Assembly: GCF_001540865.1 (NCBI RefSeq)
Contig: NC_033642.1
Span: 4,534,171 to 4,598,170 of the forward strand
Direction: 5' to 3'
DNA: 64,000 nucleotides
Origin: Ananas comosus
Lineage: Eukaryota > Streptophyta > Magnoliopsida > Poales > Bromeliaceae
The notes under the pieces are model-generated. The model saw only the letters and a program-made list of their open reading frames with translations. It did not search any database and had not been told where the DNA came from. Positions 11,797-22,468 of the stretch are shown piece by piece (the stretch's first letter is position 1; every line of letters begins with the position of its first letter). A program made the translations under genes and the position numbers.

Positions 11797-11814
11797 GAAC
11801 CATGGAGTTGGTTC
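11797..11814 (+). promoter_or_regulatory. Mid-LTR hairpin (Fam3, 5' LTR)
   Basis: GAACCA pairs with TGGTTC over a 6-base loop, flanked by CCCACTGG and CTCACCCCAC. Compared with other families (GAACTA/TAGTTC) the fifth pair is C-G instead of T-A, so both arms changed together. Confidence 0.65.
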
Positions 11815-12314
11815 TCACCCCACGTTGTTTTGGGGTGTTACAGGTTCACACGTGAGCGGCGTGGCGGCGCGAGGCAAAGGCGTAGCTCCGTAGTTAGCGC
11901 CCTAGCACTGAGACCAGATAGCAGCACCCTGAGTCGACTTCTTAGGGGTATAAATTGCAAAGAACCAAGAGTATGATGATTGTAAGAACAATGTTGTAAT
12001 GACTATATTAAAACTAAATTATATTTGGAAGTAAGAATCAAGGAATCAAATATGATGTAATCTAAGAATGCAAAATGTAATATGTGAGATGAATGCTTGT
12101 AATAGCAAGTAGATTTATGTTTTTGATACTTCCTTATGCAATCCTTGGTTGAAATGTGTTCCTGGTTGGAACTTCGTATATTGTATTGATTGCGACGCCT
12201 TGAATGTACAGGGGAGACTCTGTCCGCGGTACAGGGAAAATCCTGTCCGTTCGGCGGTCTGTTGGCGTGTCCGAAACGGACCAAATAGTCGGGCTCGGGG
12301 CGTGACAGATAAGA

Positions 12315-12326
12315 TGGTATCAGAGC
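12315..12326 (+). promoter_or_regulatory. Primer-binding site, initiator-Met tRNA
   Basis: An exact TGGTATCAGAGC lies seven bases after the LTR end. Confidence 0.92.
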
Positions 12327-12690
12327 ATAAAAAGAACATAGAAAGAACATAAAAAGAACATAAAAGAGTATAAAGAAAATAGTTTAGCTTGACCTAAGGA
12401 TAGTAAACCATAGGATATTAAGGCTTGTGTGAGACGAGGACTTGTGACTTGTGGTGAAAGGATAATGGATTGGGTTACGTCGTAAACCTCTAAAAGGGAG
12501 ATTAGAGGTAGATTCAAGGTGTGGTTTATTCTCAACCAAGTGTGTTCATGTTGGGCGTACGACAACATGAAACCGAGTGATGAGGATAGATGCCCTTGTA
12601 TGACTTTCGCCCGATTTGAGTCAATATTAAATGTTTCATACTCGACCTCGAAGGTTGAGAATTAATCGAGTTGTCATGTTTTAGGGAACG

Positions 12691-14097
12691 ATGGCACCGC
12701 GTAGACGATCATCGGCTAGATCGACGCAGGATGGGGCAAGTGATGTCCCTGAGCAACCCAGAGCAAGTGGAGACTCGGAGCTCCGCGCACAGTTGGGAAT
12801 GTTGGTGGGCATAGTGCAGCGTCAGCAGGAGGCTGCCATGCGCCAGGAAGAACGGATCAAGAGACTTCAGAAGACCGTGGAGCAGCTAGTTGCTGCGCCA
12901 GTTGCAGCTCGTCGAGGACTGGCAGGGCTTGCCGCAGAGATGGTTCCGTCGGGGTCGGGCGATCCAACTCCCGAAAGTGCATTGGCGGAGGCGGAGAAAG
13001 AGCGGGCTATGGCAGCCCTCATGACCTTCGTAAAGTTTGATCCGCCTACCTTCGATGGAGAGAATGTTGATCCCTGGATTGTGGATATGTGGATTGACTC
13101 TATGGAGACGCTCTTTGAGGAGCTGTACATATTGGAGCGGGACAAGGTGCCCCTAGCTATGCATTGCTTGAAGCGATTGGCGGCCCTCATGACCTTCGTA
13201 AAGTTTGATCCGCCTACCTTCGATGGAGAGAATGTTGATCCCTGGATTGTGGATATGTGGATTGACTCTATGGAGACGCTCTTTGAGGAGCTGTACATAT
13301 TGGAGCGGGACAAGGTGCCCCTAGCTATGCATTGCTTGAAGCGATTGGCGAAGGTGTGGTGGAAAGGCATTCGGCGGAATCGATCGCCTAGTCTTCCTCC
13401 CATGACTTGGGAAGAGTTTCGGGGATTGTTATTTTCTACGTAGTTCCCCGATAGTGAAAAGAGAAAGCTTCAGGACAAGTTCAGGAAGCTGCGGCAAGGA
13501 GACCGCTCGTTGCGTCCCGGATGTGGTACGGGATGACAAGGATATGGCCGATTGGTTCTTACGTGGACTTCGACCAGATATTTACGAGAAGGTGCAAATC
13601 CTCAAGCTCACAACCTTCGCGGAGGTGTTAGACCGAGCCTTGTGGGCGAGCATGGCGAGGCTTTCGTGCATGAGGAGCGCGAGTCTCATAAGCATGAGCG
13701 GGGAGGGGTGAGGCCACTGTCGAACAGTTCGGGTAGGCAGTCAAGTTCTAGGCGCCACTCGAAGCCGTCCTCTACTCGATCCTCCCTAGGTTGTGTGATT
13801 TGTGGTGGTACCCACCAGGCGCGGCGGTGTGCGTTGCGTGATGGAAGATGTATCCGTTGTGGGCAGCCAGGCCATATGCGGGACCAGTGTCCGCAAGGTG
13901 ATAGCCGAGCCTTGGCATTGGCGACGGCTTTTTCCTCTCCGGGACAGCCGGCGGGTGTGCCACCTGCGGCACGATCGGGAGAGCGAGCGATGACGGTGAT
14001 GCAACTGAGGGGTCCGCGGCGGGCGCCAAGTGGCTATGGACACGCGACCCAGGTTGAGGGACCTACTGCTGACGGCGTCATGGCAGGTATGGTTTAG
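12691..14097 (+). pseudogene. gag: gag of the gag-only element, decayed
   Basis: This gene encodes the capsid precursor. The ATG at 12691 gives MAPRRRSSARS, a basic start, then a coiled-coil-like stretch (roughly residues 30-75), then the retrotransposon gag core with PPTFDGENVDPWIVDMWIDS. The core segment is duplicated in frame (13012-13347). A TAG at 13441 ends the frame. Past it, homology continues (FPD..K.KLQDKFRKL), a deletion of about 45 bp removes the part equivalent to VAEYEQEFSHIIDC in element B, and a further frame change follows near 13650. Two CCHC knuckles remain in the last frame: CVICGGTHQARRC and CIRCGQPGHMRDQC. The gene ends at the point where protease starts in elements A and B. 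An acceptor-like TTTTAG lies 6 bases before the ATG. Confidence 0.9.
13012..13347 (+). repeat. Exact-length 168-bp tandem duplication inside gag
   Basis: Units 13012-13179 and 13180-13347 are virtually identical (the only difference I see is gca versus gcg in the first codon). Each encodes 56 residues from AALMTFVKFDPPTFDGEN to ERDKVPLAMHCLKRL. The frame is kept. Elements A and B have one copy. Confidence 0.95.
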
Positions 14098-14899
14098 TTA
14101 ATGCAGTTATGTGTTTCTGCATGATGTAAAGTGGTGCATTGCATGCATTGAGCATATAGTCACTTACTACTATATGTAGTAGTATAGTAGGGACCAAGTG
14201 GACGGGTAAATGTAGATACCCGGGCATGCTCGTGTTGTGAGAGCGTAGTACCTACTAGTGCAGGTAGCGAGCTATGTAGCACTAGCGAGTTGCTAGTGAT
14301 GGTCTGATGATGAGACTCGTAGTAGAGATGGAAATGATGGACCGACTCGCAAAGCAATGTGTGTAGCAGATTGTGTGAGTTGAGTTACGATGCTGGTGGA
14401 TACTCGAGCAGTTCGAGTATTCCAGATGTTGTTTCGGTAGATCGAACAGTGAAAGTGAATCACTGTTGAGTGAGTGGTTAGTTAGTACCCAAGTTTGGCC
14501 TGTGGGCCTAGTTGTACCTCAATGTGAGGTAGGAGAATGTGCTTGGTAGACGATGTGCGGCGGCAAGATTGTCCAAAGCCGAGACTTAGTGTAGAATGCC
14601 ATCGTAGAGTACGACGCCCGAGTACAGGTACTCGCGGAGTGCGAATATGGATCAGCCGAGTGAGTTTGTTGGCAGTAGCACTTGGGCATTGCGAAGTGTG
14701 AAGCGTGCCTTGTGTAACATATGGCATCCTGGAGCTGCGATGTAAACTTTGATCTATTGGATCAAAGTGAGAATTGAGCTGGTTGGACGTCATCCCCGAG
14801 TGACTTTGGACGCGTGAGAATGAATTCCGATGATAAGTAAGTGTTTCGGCGCAAAGTGGGCGCGAAACNGGTATACCATTTGGGTTCATGTATCATCTA
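14098..14899. other. Non-coding interior of gag-only element, first part
   Basis: No reading frame resembles a retrotransposon protein. The short open stretches show no known motif. An unresolved base n lies at 14869. The region stands where pol would be in an autonomous relative, but I see no pol remnant in it. Confidence 0.6.
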
Positions 14900-15209
14900 T
14901 TTCGATGTACAGAGACATGTAAATGAATGTATTATAAAGCATGTAACTAGCTAAATGTTTCAGTTATACAGTTCAGTTTGAAAGTTTTAAGTTACAGTGA
15001 ATTTCATTGTACAGTTAGTTTACTATCACTTGTGTTTGTTGCTTGCCTTCGTGCAAGCCATGTATATTGAAATGTGATCCTGGGAATTATTTATTTCTTT
15101 ATACATGTACTCGTTGTTGTTGAGCCTTGGGCGAACAGGGGAGGTGCTGTTCGTTCGGCGTCTGTGCGCGGGCCCAGATCGACCAAATTGGCGACCGCGG
15201 GACGTGACA
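14900..15209 (+). mobile_element. Embedded LTR 3'-end fragment
   Basis: The stretch ends GAGCCTTGGGCGAACAGG, a CTGTTCGTTCGGCG block, ACCAAATTGG, then GGGACGTGACA at 15209. This is the same terminal block as Fam4 and Fam5 LTRs (28670-28755, 58851-58946). No matching LTR 5' end was found upstream, so it is a fragment captured inside the element. Confidence 0.65.
15132..15153 (+). promoter_or_regulatory. LTR-end hairpin in captured fragment
   Basis: CGAACAG pairs with CTGTTCG over the loop GGGAGGTG. Fam5 has CGGACAG/CTGTCCG with the same loop; the third position of both arms changed together. Confidence 0.6.
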
Positions 15210-16114
15210 CCTTGGATCACTCGTGGGGCTGGTGGCTCACACTAGGTGCATAGGAGCCGATAGTGGTACGTATTGCTCGATAGAGCATGTAGTGCGATTG
15301 ACAGTATGCTGAGAGTACGAATTGTGACCCAACCCGAGAATTTAATGCTCTTTGGGGTCTTGGTTGCTCCTGGTTGGAGTGTGTGCGAATTTCCAAGTGA
15401 GAATTTCGCCCCAATTATGATTGGGTCTACGCTTGCGAGCGAGAGGCGCTGCGCATACGTTAAGACAGGTTTAGGCGGTAGGCCTATGTAGTATTGGTGG
15501 CCCTTGGTCTACCAAGGAAAATCGAGGAAAGTGATTTGGCGAGTAGCCTTATCGGGGAGTTTGACTTGAGTTCACGAACGACGTGTTCATGTGAGTCGTT
15601 GTGAAAGTGGTATGATGTTGACCGTGGCATATGGTATTAGGTAATGAGGTGCTCCTGGTGAGGCCTTGAGCTAATGGCCAGCCACGTAGAGTTCGAGAAT
15701 TGGAATTGGGATGCGCCGAGGTGGGCCATCTCACGTCAAAGTTAAAGGTTAGTGCGGAATTAGAGCACTTACGATGAAGCGATGCACCGATGATATTGCT
15801 TTTAGGCAATGTCGGTGATTGATTTGGAACGCATTCCCTGAAGGGAAAGTAAATGCAAAGAAGGTTTCTTGCATGCCAAGTGACAAGTGGGGTTGGAGCG
15901 CATAGAGTCGTCGAGTTTCGACTTGCGTTACCACCTAGAGTGACGGAGACCGTAATGCACTTTGTGAGATGTGCCTTGCAAAGTTGGATGCGTTTGGTGT
16001 TATGAACTTCGTAGTAGTCCTCTTGGATAGTTCCAAAAAGTGTAAAGCCATTCCGAAGTGAAAAAGTGCTTTGGTGCCCTCAATTGCTCGAGGAGCTAAA
16101 TTGAGGTGTGTTTT
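15210..16114. other. Non-coding interior of gag-only element, second part
   Basis: No recognisable coding or RNA gene. There are many short open frames on both strands without family motifs. It leads directly into the conserved pre-PPT hairpin. Confidence 0.5.
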
Positions 16115-16134
16115 GAATTTCGCGGACGAAATTC
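16115..16134 (+). promoter_or_regulatory. Hairpin before the polypurine tract (Fam3)
   Basis: GAATTTCG pairs with CGAAATTC over the loop CGGA. Element A has GAGTTTCG/CGAAACTC with loop TGGA at the same place. The element has lost all of pol yet keeps this structure intact. Confidence 0.65.
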
Positions 16135-16136
16135 TT

Positions 16137-16152
16137 TTAAAGGAGGGGAGAA
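16137..16152 (+). promoter_or_regulatory. Polypurine tract
   Basis: The purine-rich run TTAAAGGAGGGGAGAA ends at the first base of the 3' LTR. This is the primer for plus-strand DNA. Confidence 0.88.
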
Positions 16153-19100
16153 TGTAACATACCGAACATCTAAAACTTTGAAGTTACGGTGTACATTTGG
16201 TTGAAAAGCCATTTGCATGGTTCCGGTGAAGTTCGGTGAAGTTCTAGAGAAATCGGGCGTTTCGGTGCGCGTAGGTGCGAAAACGGAACCCGAAAGGTTA
16301 TGTTGGACCATGAGCTAAATTCGGCATTAGCGTGGATGAAAAGATGATGAAAATACGCTCGAAAACATGTTTGGAGAGTCTCGGTTTGATTTGAAATGAA
16401 TCGGATGTCAAACGAGCGAAAACGAGCGAAAACGGAGCGAAAACGGTGAAAAAAAGCTGAAAATTTGGCTAAGTCCTAAATGCTAGAATTCTGGACCCTA
16501 CGGGAATCGGTCCCTTAAGTCCAAGGACCCGTCCCTGAGCCCGAAAAATGCCCAGAATAAGTAGTGGCAGGTTGGTAATTAGGGGGAAGTTGGCATATAT
16601 GAAGGGCTTTGCCCCAACTCCTTCTTCCTCCTCATTCCAACACACACACACACACACATATTGGTAGAGAGAGATGCTCTCTCCTCTCTCTCTAGGAGCT
16701 CTCCCTCTTTCTCTCTAAGAGTGGATTTAGGAGGAGAAGGTGGAGATTGGAGCTTGGAGAAGGACCAACATCATCTTCTTCATCTTCTTACTAGCTAGTT
16801 GAGGTAAGCTCTTTGAGTCTCTCATGGTGAATGGCTAGAGCATGGCTTAGACCTCTTTGAACTTAGCTAGATGATGTTTATTGGTGCTCTAAGAGTAGTT
16901 GATCTCATTTATTGTGAGATTAGTAGCTTGTATGAAGCTAATTGCAACAATGGTGATTTTGGGCTCCAAAAAGAGGGCTTTTGCATGTAAGGGCTTTTGA
17001 TCTCAATTGACCCTATACAAACCTAATTAGGGGTATGACGAACGCGTTGGTGCGCTCGGTTCGACAATCCGATGAGTGTACGCGAAGTTATTGACGAAAC
17101 AGTTTGTTTTGGTATAGATAGCCGCAGCACGCGGGATAAGCCTCCAAAAATCATGAAAATGGATTGGGAGCATCGTGGTGTCGGGGAATAAACTCCCGAA
17201 CAGACGGATCACGGATTGGTGGTCGTTCGGGTGGTCGCACAAGAGTTCGGGCCAAACCGGTTCACGGGTGCCGCGGGAAGCCGATTACAAGTGACTACAA
17301 GCAATCGGAACGCGTTAAAAGGTTGGTTGTGCTTACCGAAGCGACTAGGTCGCCTTCATGCCAAAGTATAATGTATTTCACTATTGATGCATGGTGGTAA
17401 TAAGAATGCTATGTAAGAATGCATGATAAGAATGCTATGTAAGAATGCATGATAAGAATGCTAAGAAATGAATGCATGATAAGAATGCTAAGAAATGAAT
17501 GCATGTGATAGATGTTAAGTAATACATGTAATATGTGCCAAGTAACGAATCATATGAGATGTATGCTAAAGAATGTATGTTGACATATTATAGAAATGCT
17601 AGATGAAGCAAGAGTTAAATGTTAAAGGCATGTATGAGATGTATGTTAAATAAACATATGAGCTAGATGATGTATAAATGCATGATTTCATAATGTAAGA
17701 ATATGTTAGAATGATATGAGGGTTGAACTTGAGTTAATGAATACTAAGTAAAGTAAAGAACTCGACATGTGTCATATGTAAAGAATCCTAAGTATAAATA
17801 ACTAGGATGACGAGTGGCATTGAACCTAGTGTCATTGAACATAGGTTATTCACGAGTGGCATGTCAAGTATGGTTCCTAGGTGTGGACAACTAGGATAAC
17901 AAGAACATGAGTGGCATTAAACCTAGAGTCAAGTAAACCTAGGTTGTGAATGTAGTGACATGAAACCTAGAGTCAAGTGAACCTAGGTGATTAAGAATAT
18001 TGAACCTAGTGTTAATGAACCTAGGCTAAGAAGGTAATGACATTGAACCTAATGTATTAACTTAGGTTGAGTAAAGGCTTGGACCTAGATAGGTCGATAA
18101 CATAGGGTTGAGACCGACCCTTGAGTTATGTAAAGTGAATTCCGGAATCCCTGCTGCGAGTGCAGCGGCTGCTAGTGCAACATACAAGCTCGATAGTTCT
18201 TGGCCGCGGGTGCATGTGGCATGTTCCTCTCCCACCGGAAGAACTTCGAGGCTTGTTATTGAGCAAGAATCATGAGTGCTAGGGTGCATGTGGCATGTTC
18301 CTCTCCCTATCGGGGATCTTGACTGCGGGTGTATGCGGCATGTTCCTCTCCCACCGGGGGATCCCTGACCACGGGTATACGCAGCTCTGGGCGACCCGTT
18401 GGGCGATGTGGTTTGTGGATTGATGGCTGAGGTGCATGTGATAGTTCCTTCATCTCGAGCCTGATAGAGCGCGGATTATCCGCATATGATTGACTCAAGA
18501 CCGAGTCGGGCGGCAAAGTTGTCTAAGGTAAAGTAACCTTAGGAAAGAATGGCAATATGTATAATATGGCTAAGGTGTGAGTACCCTTAGAATAAAGAAT
18601 AAATAAAAAAAAAGGGCTAACGCTAAAGAATGGCAAGTAATAAAGAATAAAGAAAGGCAAATGCTAAAGAATAGCTAGTAAAGTAAAGAATGACTAAAAA
18701 TAAAGAATGGATAAGAATAAAATGTAGAAGCAATTAATCTACTATATGAGTTGCATAATTTACATATTGCATGTTGTGAGGTAAAAGTATGGTAATGTTA
18801 GTTGCATGATTTACGATTTCATATCTATTTATTGGACTAACATGTTGTTTGCTCTCCTTTGGAGCTTACTTGTCAGGTAAGCTTTGATGGTCTTTGGTGG
18901 TCGTTCTTTGTAGTTTGGATTTTAAGCTTCAAGAATGGAGTTGGTTCTCACCCCACGTTGTTTTGGGGTGTTACAGGTTCACACGTGAGCGGCGTGGCGG
19001 CGCGAGGCAAGGGCGTAGCTCCGTAGTTAGCGCCCTACCACTGAGACCAGATAGCAGCACCCTGAGTCGACTTCTTAGGGGTATAAAATGCAAAGAACCA

Positions 19101-19441
19101 AGAGTATGATGATTGTAAGAACAATGTTGTAATGACTATGTTAAAACTAAATTGTATTTGGAAGTAAAAATCAAGGAATCAAATGTGATGTAATCTAAGA
19201 ATGCAAAAATATAATATGTGAGATGAATGCTTGTAATAGCAAGTAGATTTATGTTTTTGATACTTCCTTATGCAATCCTTGGTTGAAATCTGTTCCTGGT
19301 TGGAACTTCGTATATTGTATTGATTGCGACGCCTTGAATGTACAGGGGAGACTCTGTCCGCGGTACAGGGGAAACCCTGTCCGTTCGCCGGTCTATTGGC
19401 GTGCCCGAAACCGACCAAATAGGCGGGCTCGGGGCGTGACA
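16153..19441 (+). mobile_element. 3' LTR of gag-only element (Fam3)
   Basis: This LTR is 3289 bp, starting TGTAACATACCGAAC and ending GGGGCGTGACA. It is collinear with the 5' LTR, except that about 80 bp (near 18852-18935) is unrelated to the equivalent part of the 5' LTR (about 11748-11800). That patch removes the left arm of the mid-LTR hairpin and the CCCACTGG block. The ACCGGT motifs are also decayed here. Confidence 0.92.
17400..17505. repeat. 28-bp tandem repeat (3' LTR copy)
   Basis: The same GATAAGAATGCTATGTAAGA array as at 10292-10400, with one unit changed to a shorter AAGAATGCTAAGAAATGAATG form. Confidence 0.75.
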
Positions 19442-19446
19442 TATAC

Positions 19447-20184
19447 CTAAGGCCCATCTTCTCAAGGTGGACTTCAGTCTTCTGCTGGCTAAGTGGTTTA
19501 GTCAATGGGTCTGCCATGTTATCCGTGGAGTCTACTCTCTACATCTTGATATATTTCTGTCGAGGTAGTCGCGTATAATATGTAACCGCCGCTCTATATG
19601 CATGAACTTCTGATGAGACCTTGGCTCCTTAGCTAGGGCTATTGCATAGTTGTCACAATAGAGTGGTATAGCATCTGATGACATCACACTTAATTCCGCG
19701 ACAAACTTCTTGAATCAGAAGGCCTACATTAAATGCGGCAATATACTCAGCTTTCATGGTAGGGTGGTTGTTTGGAACTATTCTAATACACCAAGCCACT
19801 ATAGCATAAGAACACACATCCTGACGTAGACTTTCTATCGTGAACATCAGACATGAAGTCTGAATCAGTATATCCTTATATTTTCAACTCTCCTCCTCCA
19901 AAGACCAAGAACATATCCTTAGTCCTTCTTAAGTACTTGAGTATGTTCTTGACAGCAGTCCAGTGCTCCTCTCCTGGATTAGATTGATATCTACTTGTGA
20001 CACTCACAGCAAGAGCGATATCAAGTCGTGTACATAGCATGGCGTACATAAGACTCCCTATTGCTGAGGCATAAGGGATCTTACTCATACGTTGAATCTC
20101 TTCAAATGTATTGGGGTATATTTTCTTAGAAAGATAAATTCCATGTCTAAGAAGTAAGTCCCCTTTTGGAGTTTTCCATGCCAA
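19447..20184 (-). pseudogene. pol: Copia pol: RNase H and C-terminal end
   Basis: This is the end of a Ty1/copia polyprotein. The part below 20184 has MSKIPYASAIGSLMYAM and YQSNPGEEHWTAVKNILKYL, which link reverse transcriptase and RNase H in the family. RNase H remnants follow (HPTMKAEYIAA near 19760) and then the closing MADPLTKPLSQQ...MGLRYM (19517-19447), a standard copia C-terminus. The frame changes at least twice (near 20165 and 19875). The last codons are cut off by the Fam3 insertion and resume at 9056-9040. Confidence 0.88.
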
Positions 20185-20821
20185 ACTTTTTCAGCACCTT
20201 TTCTATGTACATTTTCTGTGAGAGGCCTAGCATCCTTTTAGATCTATCTCTATTGACCTTTATCCCCAAAATATAGGATGCTTCTCCTAGATCTTTCATG
20301 GAGAATTCTTTAGACAATCATATTTTAATTGAAGTCAGCATTGGAATGTCATTCCCAATTAGGAGAATGTCATCCACGTACAATACGATGAATATGACAG
20401 CTCTCCCACTGACCTTCTTATAAACACATGGTTCCTCCTCATTCTTAACGAAATCAAACGATTTAATCACGTTGTTAAAACGAGTATTCCAAGTCCTAGA
20501 TGCTTGCTTAAGTCCATAAATGGATCGTTGCAACTTGCATACTTTGTGACTTTCGTCACCGGAAGTAAAACCCAGAGACTGCTCCATATAGATATCTTCT
20601 TCAAGATATCCATTTAGGAAGGCAGTTTTCACATCCATTTGCCAGATCTCATAATCATAGTATGCTGCAAGGGCAAGCAGTGTTCGAATTGATTTAAGCA
20701 TGGCCACAGGTGAAAAGGTCTCTTGATAGTCAATGCCTTCGCGTTGACTATAAGCTTTCGCAACCAGCCTTGATTTATAGGTCTCCATATTTTCATCCGA
20801 ACATATCTTTCTTTTGTAGAT
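20185..20821 (-). pseudogene. pol: Copia reverse transcriptase remnant
   Basis: Reverse transcriptase copies element RNA into DNA. The translation shows SRLVAKAYSQREGIDYQETF, DVKTAFLNGYLEEDIYMEQ, KQASRTWN and the catalytic YVDDILLIGND (YVDD codons at 20380-20369), all standard for Ty1/copia. An in-frame TAG just before (20823-20821) stands where a Trp is usual (GCKW-IYKRK), and a TGA near 20320-20318 also replaces a Trp. A one-base indel in an A/G run near 20165 shifts the frame. The catalytic residues I can see are intact. Confidence 0.9.
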
Positions 20822-22156
20822 CTATTTACACCCGATAGGTACTATGCCTTCTGGTGGGTCTACCAAAATCCAAACCTGGTTGGAGTGCATTGAGTCAATT
20901 TCTGACTTCATGGCATCCAGCCATTTCTCGGAATCGATGTCAGACATCGCCTCTTTGTAGGTTTTGGGATCATCACCATGTTCCCTATCTCCCATGAGGA
21001 ACATTTCCTCTACATCCTCTGTAACGATACCTAAATATCGTTTAGTAGGATGGGAGATTCTACTCGACCTACGAGGTAGAGGAGGTACTACATGTACTGG
21101 ATCAACTTGAATAGGTTCTGTAGGTTTGAGGACTCGTTGCTCTTCAGAGACTCTCTCTTCAAGCTTAATTTTTCTCCCACTAGCTTCTTCTTGAATAAAC
21201 TGTTTTTTCAAGAAAATAGCATGTTTGCTTACAACAACATTGTGATTCTCTGGGATATAAAAATAGTAATCTAAAGATTCTTTAGGATATCCAATAAAAC
21301 GAGCCCTCTCAGACCTAGCCTCTAACTTGTCCACTTGTAGTCGCTTAACATAGGCCGGACATCCCCAAATCTTGATATGACCAAGGCTTGGTTTCTTACC
21401 ATGCCACATCTCAAACGGCGTGGTAGGAACGGATTTAGAGGAAACTCTATTTAACAAGTAAGCTGCGATAAGCAAAGCATGTCCCCAAAGCAATAAAGGA
21501 AGATCAGTGAAGCTCATCATAGATCGAACCATATCCAATAAGGTTCAGTTTCTCCGTTCTGACACCCCGTTGAGTTGAGGTGTTCTTGGAGGGGTCCATT
21601 GTGAGACTATGCCGTTTTCTTTGAGATAATTTAGAAACTCTCCACTAAAATATTCTCCTCTTCGATCTGATCGAAGAACCTTGATGGATTTTTCAGTTTG
21701 CTTTTCTACTTCATATCTGAATTCTTTGAACTTTTCAAAAGTCTCAGATTTGTGTTTCATAAGATACACATACCCATACCGTGAATAATCATCGGTAAAG
21801 GTTATGAAGTAGAGATAACCACCCCTAACATGCACATCAAATGGCCCACACACGTCAGTATGTACCAGAAAAAGTATCTCAGTGGCCCTTACACCTTGTC
21901 CTACAATGGGTAATTTAGTCAATTTTTCTTGAAGATAAGATTCACAAACTAGATAAGACTCTGAAGTTAATAAGCCGAAAAGCCCATCTTTATCCAATTT
22001 ATTTATCCTTTCTTCTCCAATATGACCAAGCCTGAGGTGGCACATATACTTTAAGTTCATCTCATTTCTAGGTCTTTTAGACCCAACAGCATTCACTACT
22101 TGCTCAGAAATATTTACAGATACATCCATATGTAAATGATAGAGACTGTCAATCAT
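20822..22156 (-). pseudogene. pol: Copia GAG-pre-integrase and integrase remnant
   Basis: Integrase joins the cDNA to the chromosome. The upper part has the zinc-binding HLRLGHIGEERI motif of the pre-integrase domain. Catalytic Asp, Asp and Glu lie in HTDVCGPF, LRSDRRGEY and GVSERRN. The frame then meets a TGA (21547-21545) at a position where Arg (CGA) is expected, and continues with DMVRSMMSFTDLPLLLWGHAL and the connection region up to 20822. Both halves are in one frame, so the break is a single C-to-T change. The conserved SDRGGEY motif reads SDRRGEY. Confidence 0.92.
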
Positions 22157-22184
22157 AAAACCACGGGCAATAATTTTATTTCTA

Positions 22185-22468
22185 AAATAAATTATGCAGT
22201 AGTTTTTGTCAAAAATAAACCATCCTGTGCAGAAATCAAATTTCTGTTAGCAGGAGGTACATAATAGCAGTCTTTAAGTAATAAAACATATCCTGACGGT
22301 AGTCGCAATGGATAGGTGCCAGCAGCCACAGCAGCAACTCTTGCTCTGTTGCCTACCCGTAGGGTCACTTCACCTTCCCTAAGCCCTCTACTTTCCCTTA
22401 CTGGAAGTAGAGGAAACCGTAAGGTTAGTTTCTATTACGAGCAAGTCTGATATACCTTCCGAAGGTGT
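22185..22468 (-). pseudogene. pol: Copia protease remnant, active site deleted
   Basis: The translation keeps the downstream part of the region: GEVTLRVGNRARVAAVAAG, then LRLPSGYVLLLKDCYYVP and NRNLISAQ. The segment that should carry the DTGSS/DSGAS catalytic Asp between TSSK and this part is missing. A TAA follows NRNLISAQDGLFLTKTTA. This element therefore could not process its own polyprotein. Confidence 0.75.

Larger units (their letters stand above)
9062..12307 (+). mobile_element. 5' LTR of gag-only element (Fam3)
   Basis: The LTR starts TGTAATATACTG and ends GGGGCGTGACA (3246 bp). In order it holds ACCGGT palindromes (9400-9437), a CA/CT-rich tract (about 9537-9615), a donor-like GAG|GTAAGC at 9697/9698, 28-bp repeats (10292-10400), a long run of AACCTAG-containing phrases (about 10690-10975), the mid-LTR hairpin (11797-11814), and two overlapping ACAGGG-type hairpins near the 3' end (about 12207-12250). 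Confidence 0.93.
9062..19441 (+). mobile_element. Gag-only Ty3-type LTR element (Fam3, TR-GAG-like)
   Basis: This complete element has two LTRs (9062-12307 and 16153-19441), a PBS, one gag, and a polypurine tract. It is flanked by the target duplication TATAC (9057-9061 and 19442-19446) and sits inside the last codons of the copia pol. The interior is only about 3.8 kb, with no protease, reverse transcriptase, RNase H or integrase. Its gag stops exactly where protease would begin. It fits the described class of terminal-repeat retrotransposons with only a GAG domain, which must borrow pol from relatives. Confidence 0.92.

Noticed and set aside
12867..13403. Minus-strand open frame of 178 codons
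   Set aside because: It is the complement of the duplicated gag core and repeats for the same reason. Gag homology is on the plus strand.
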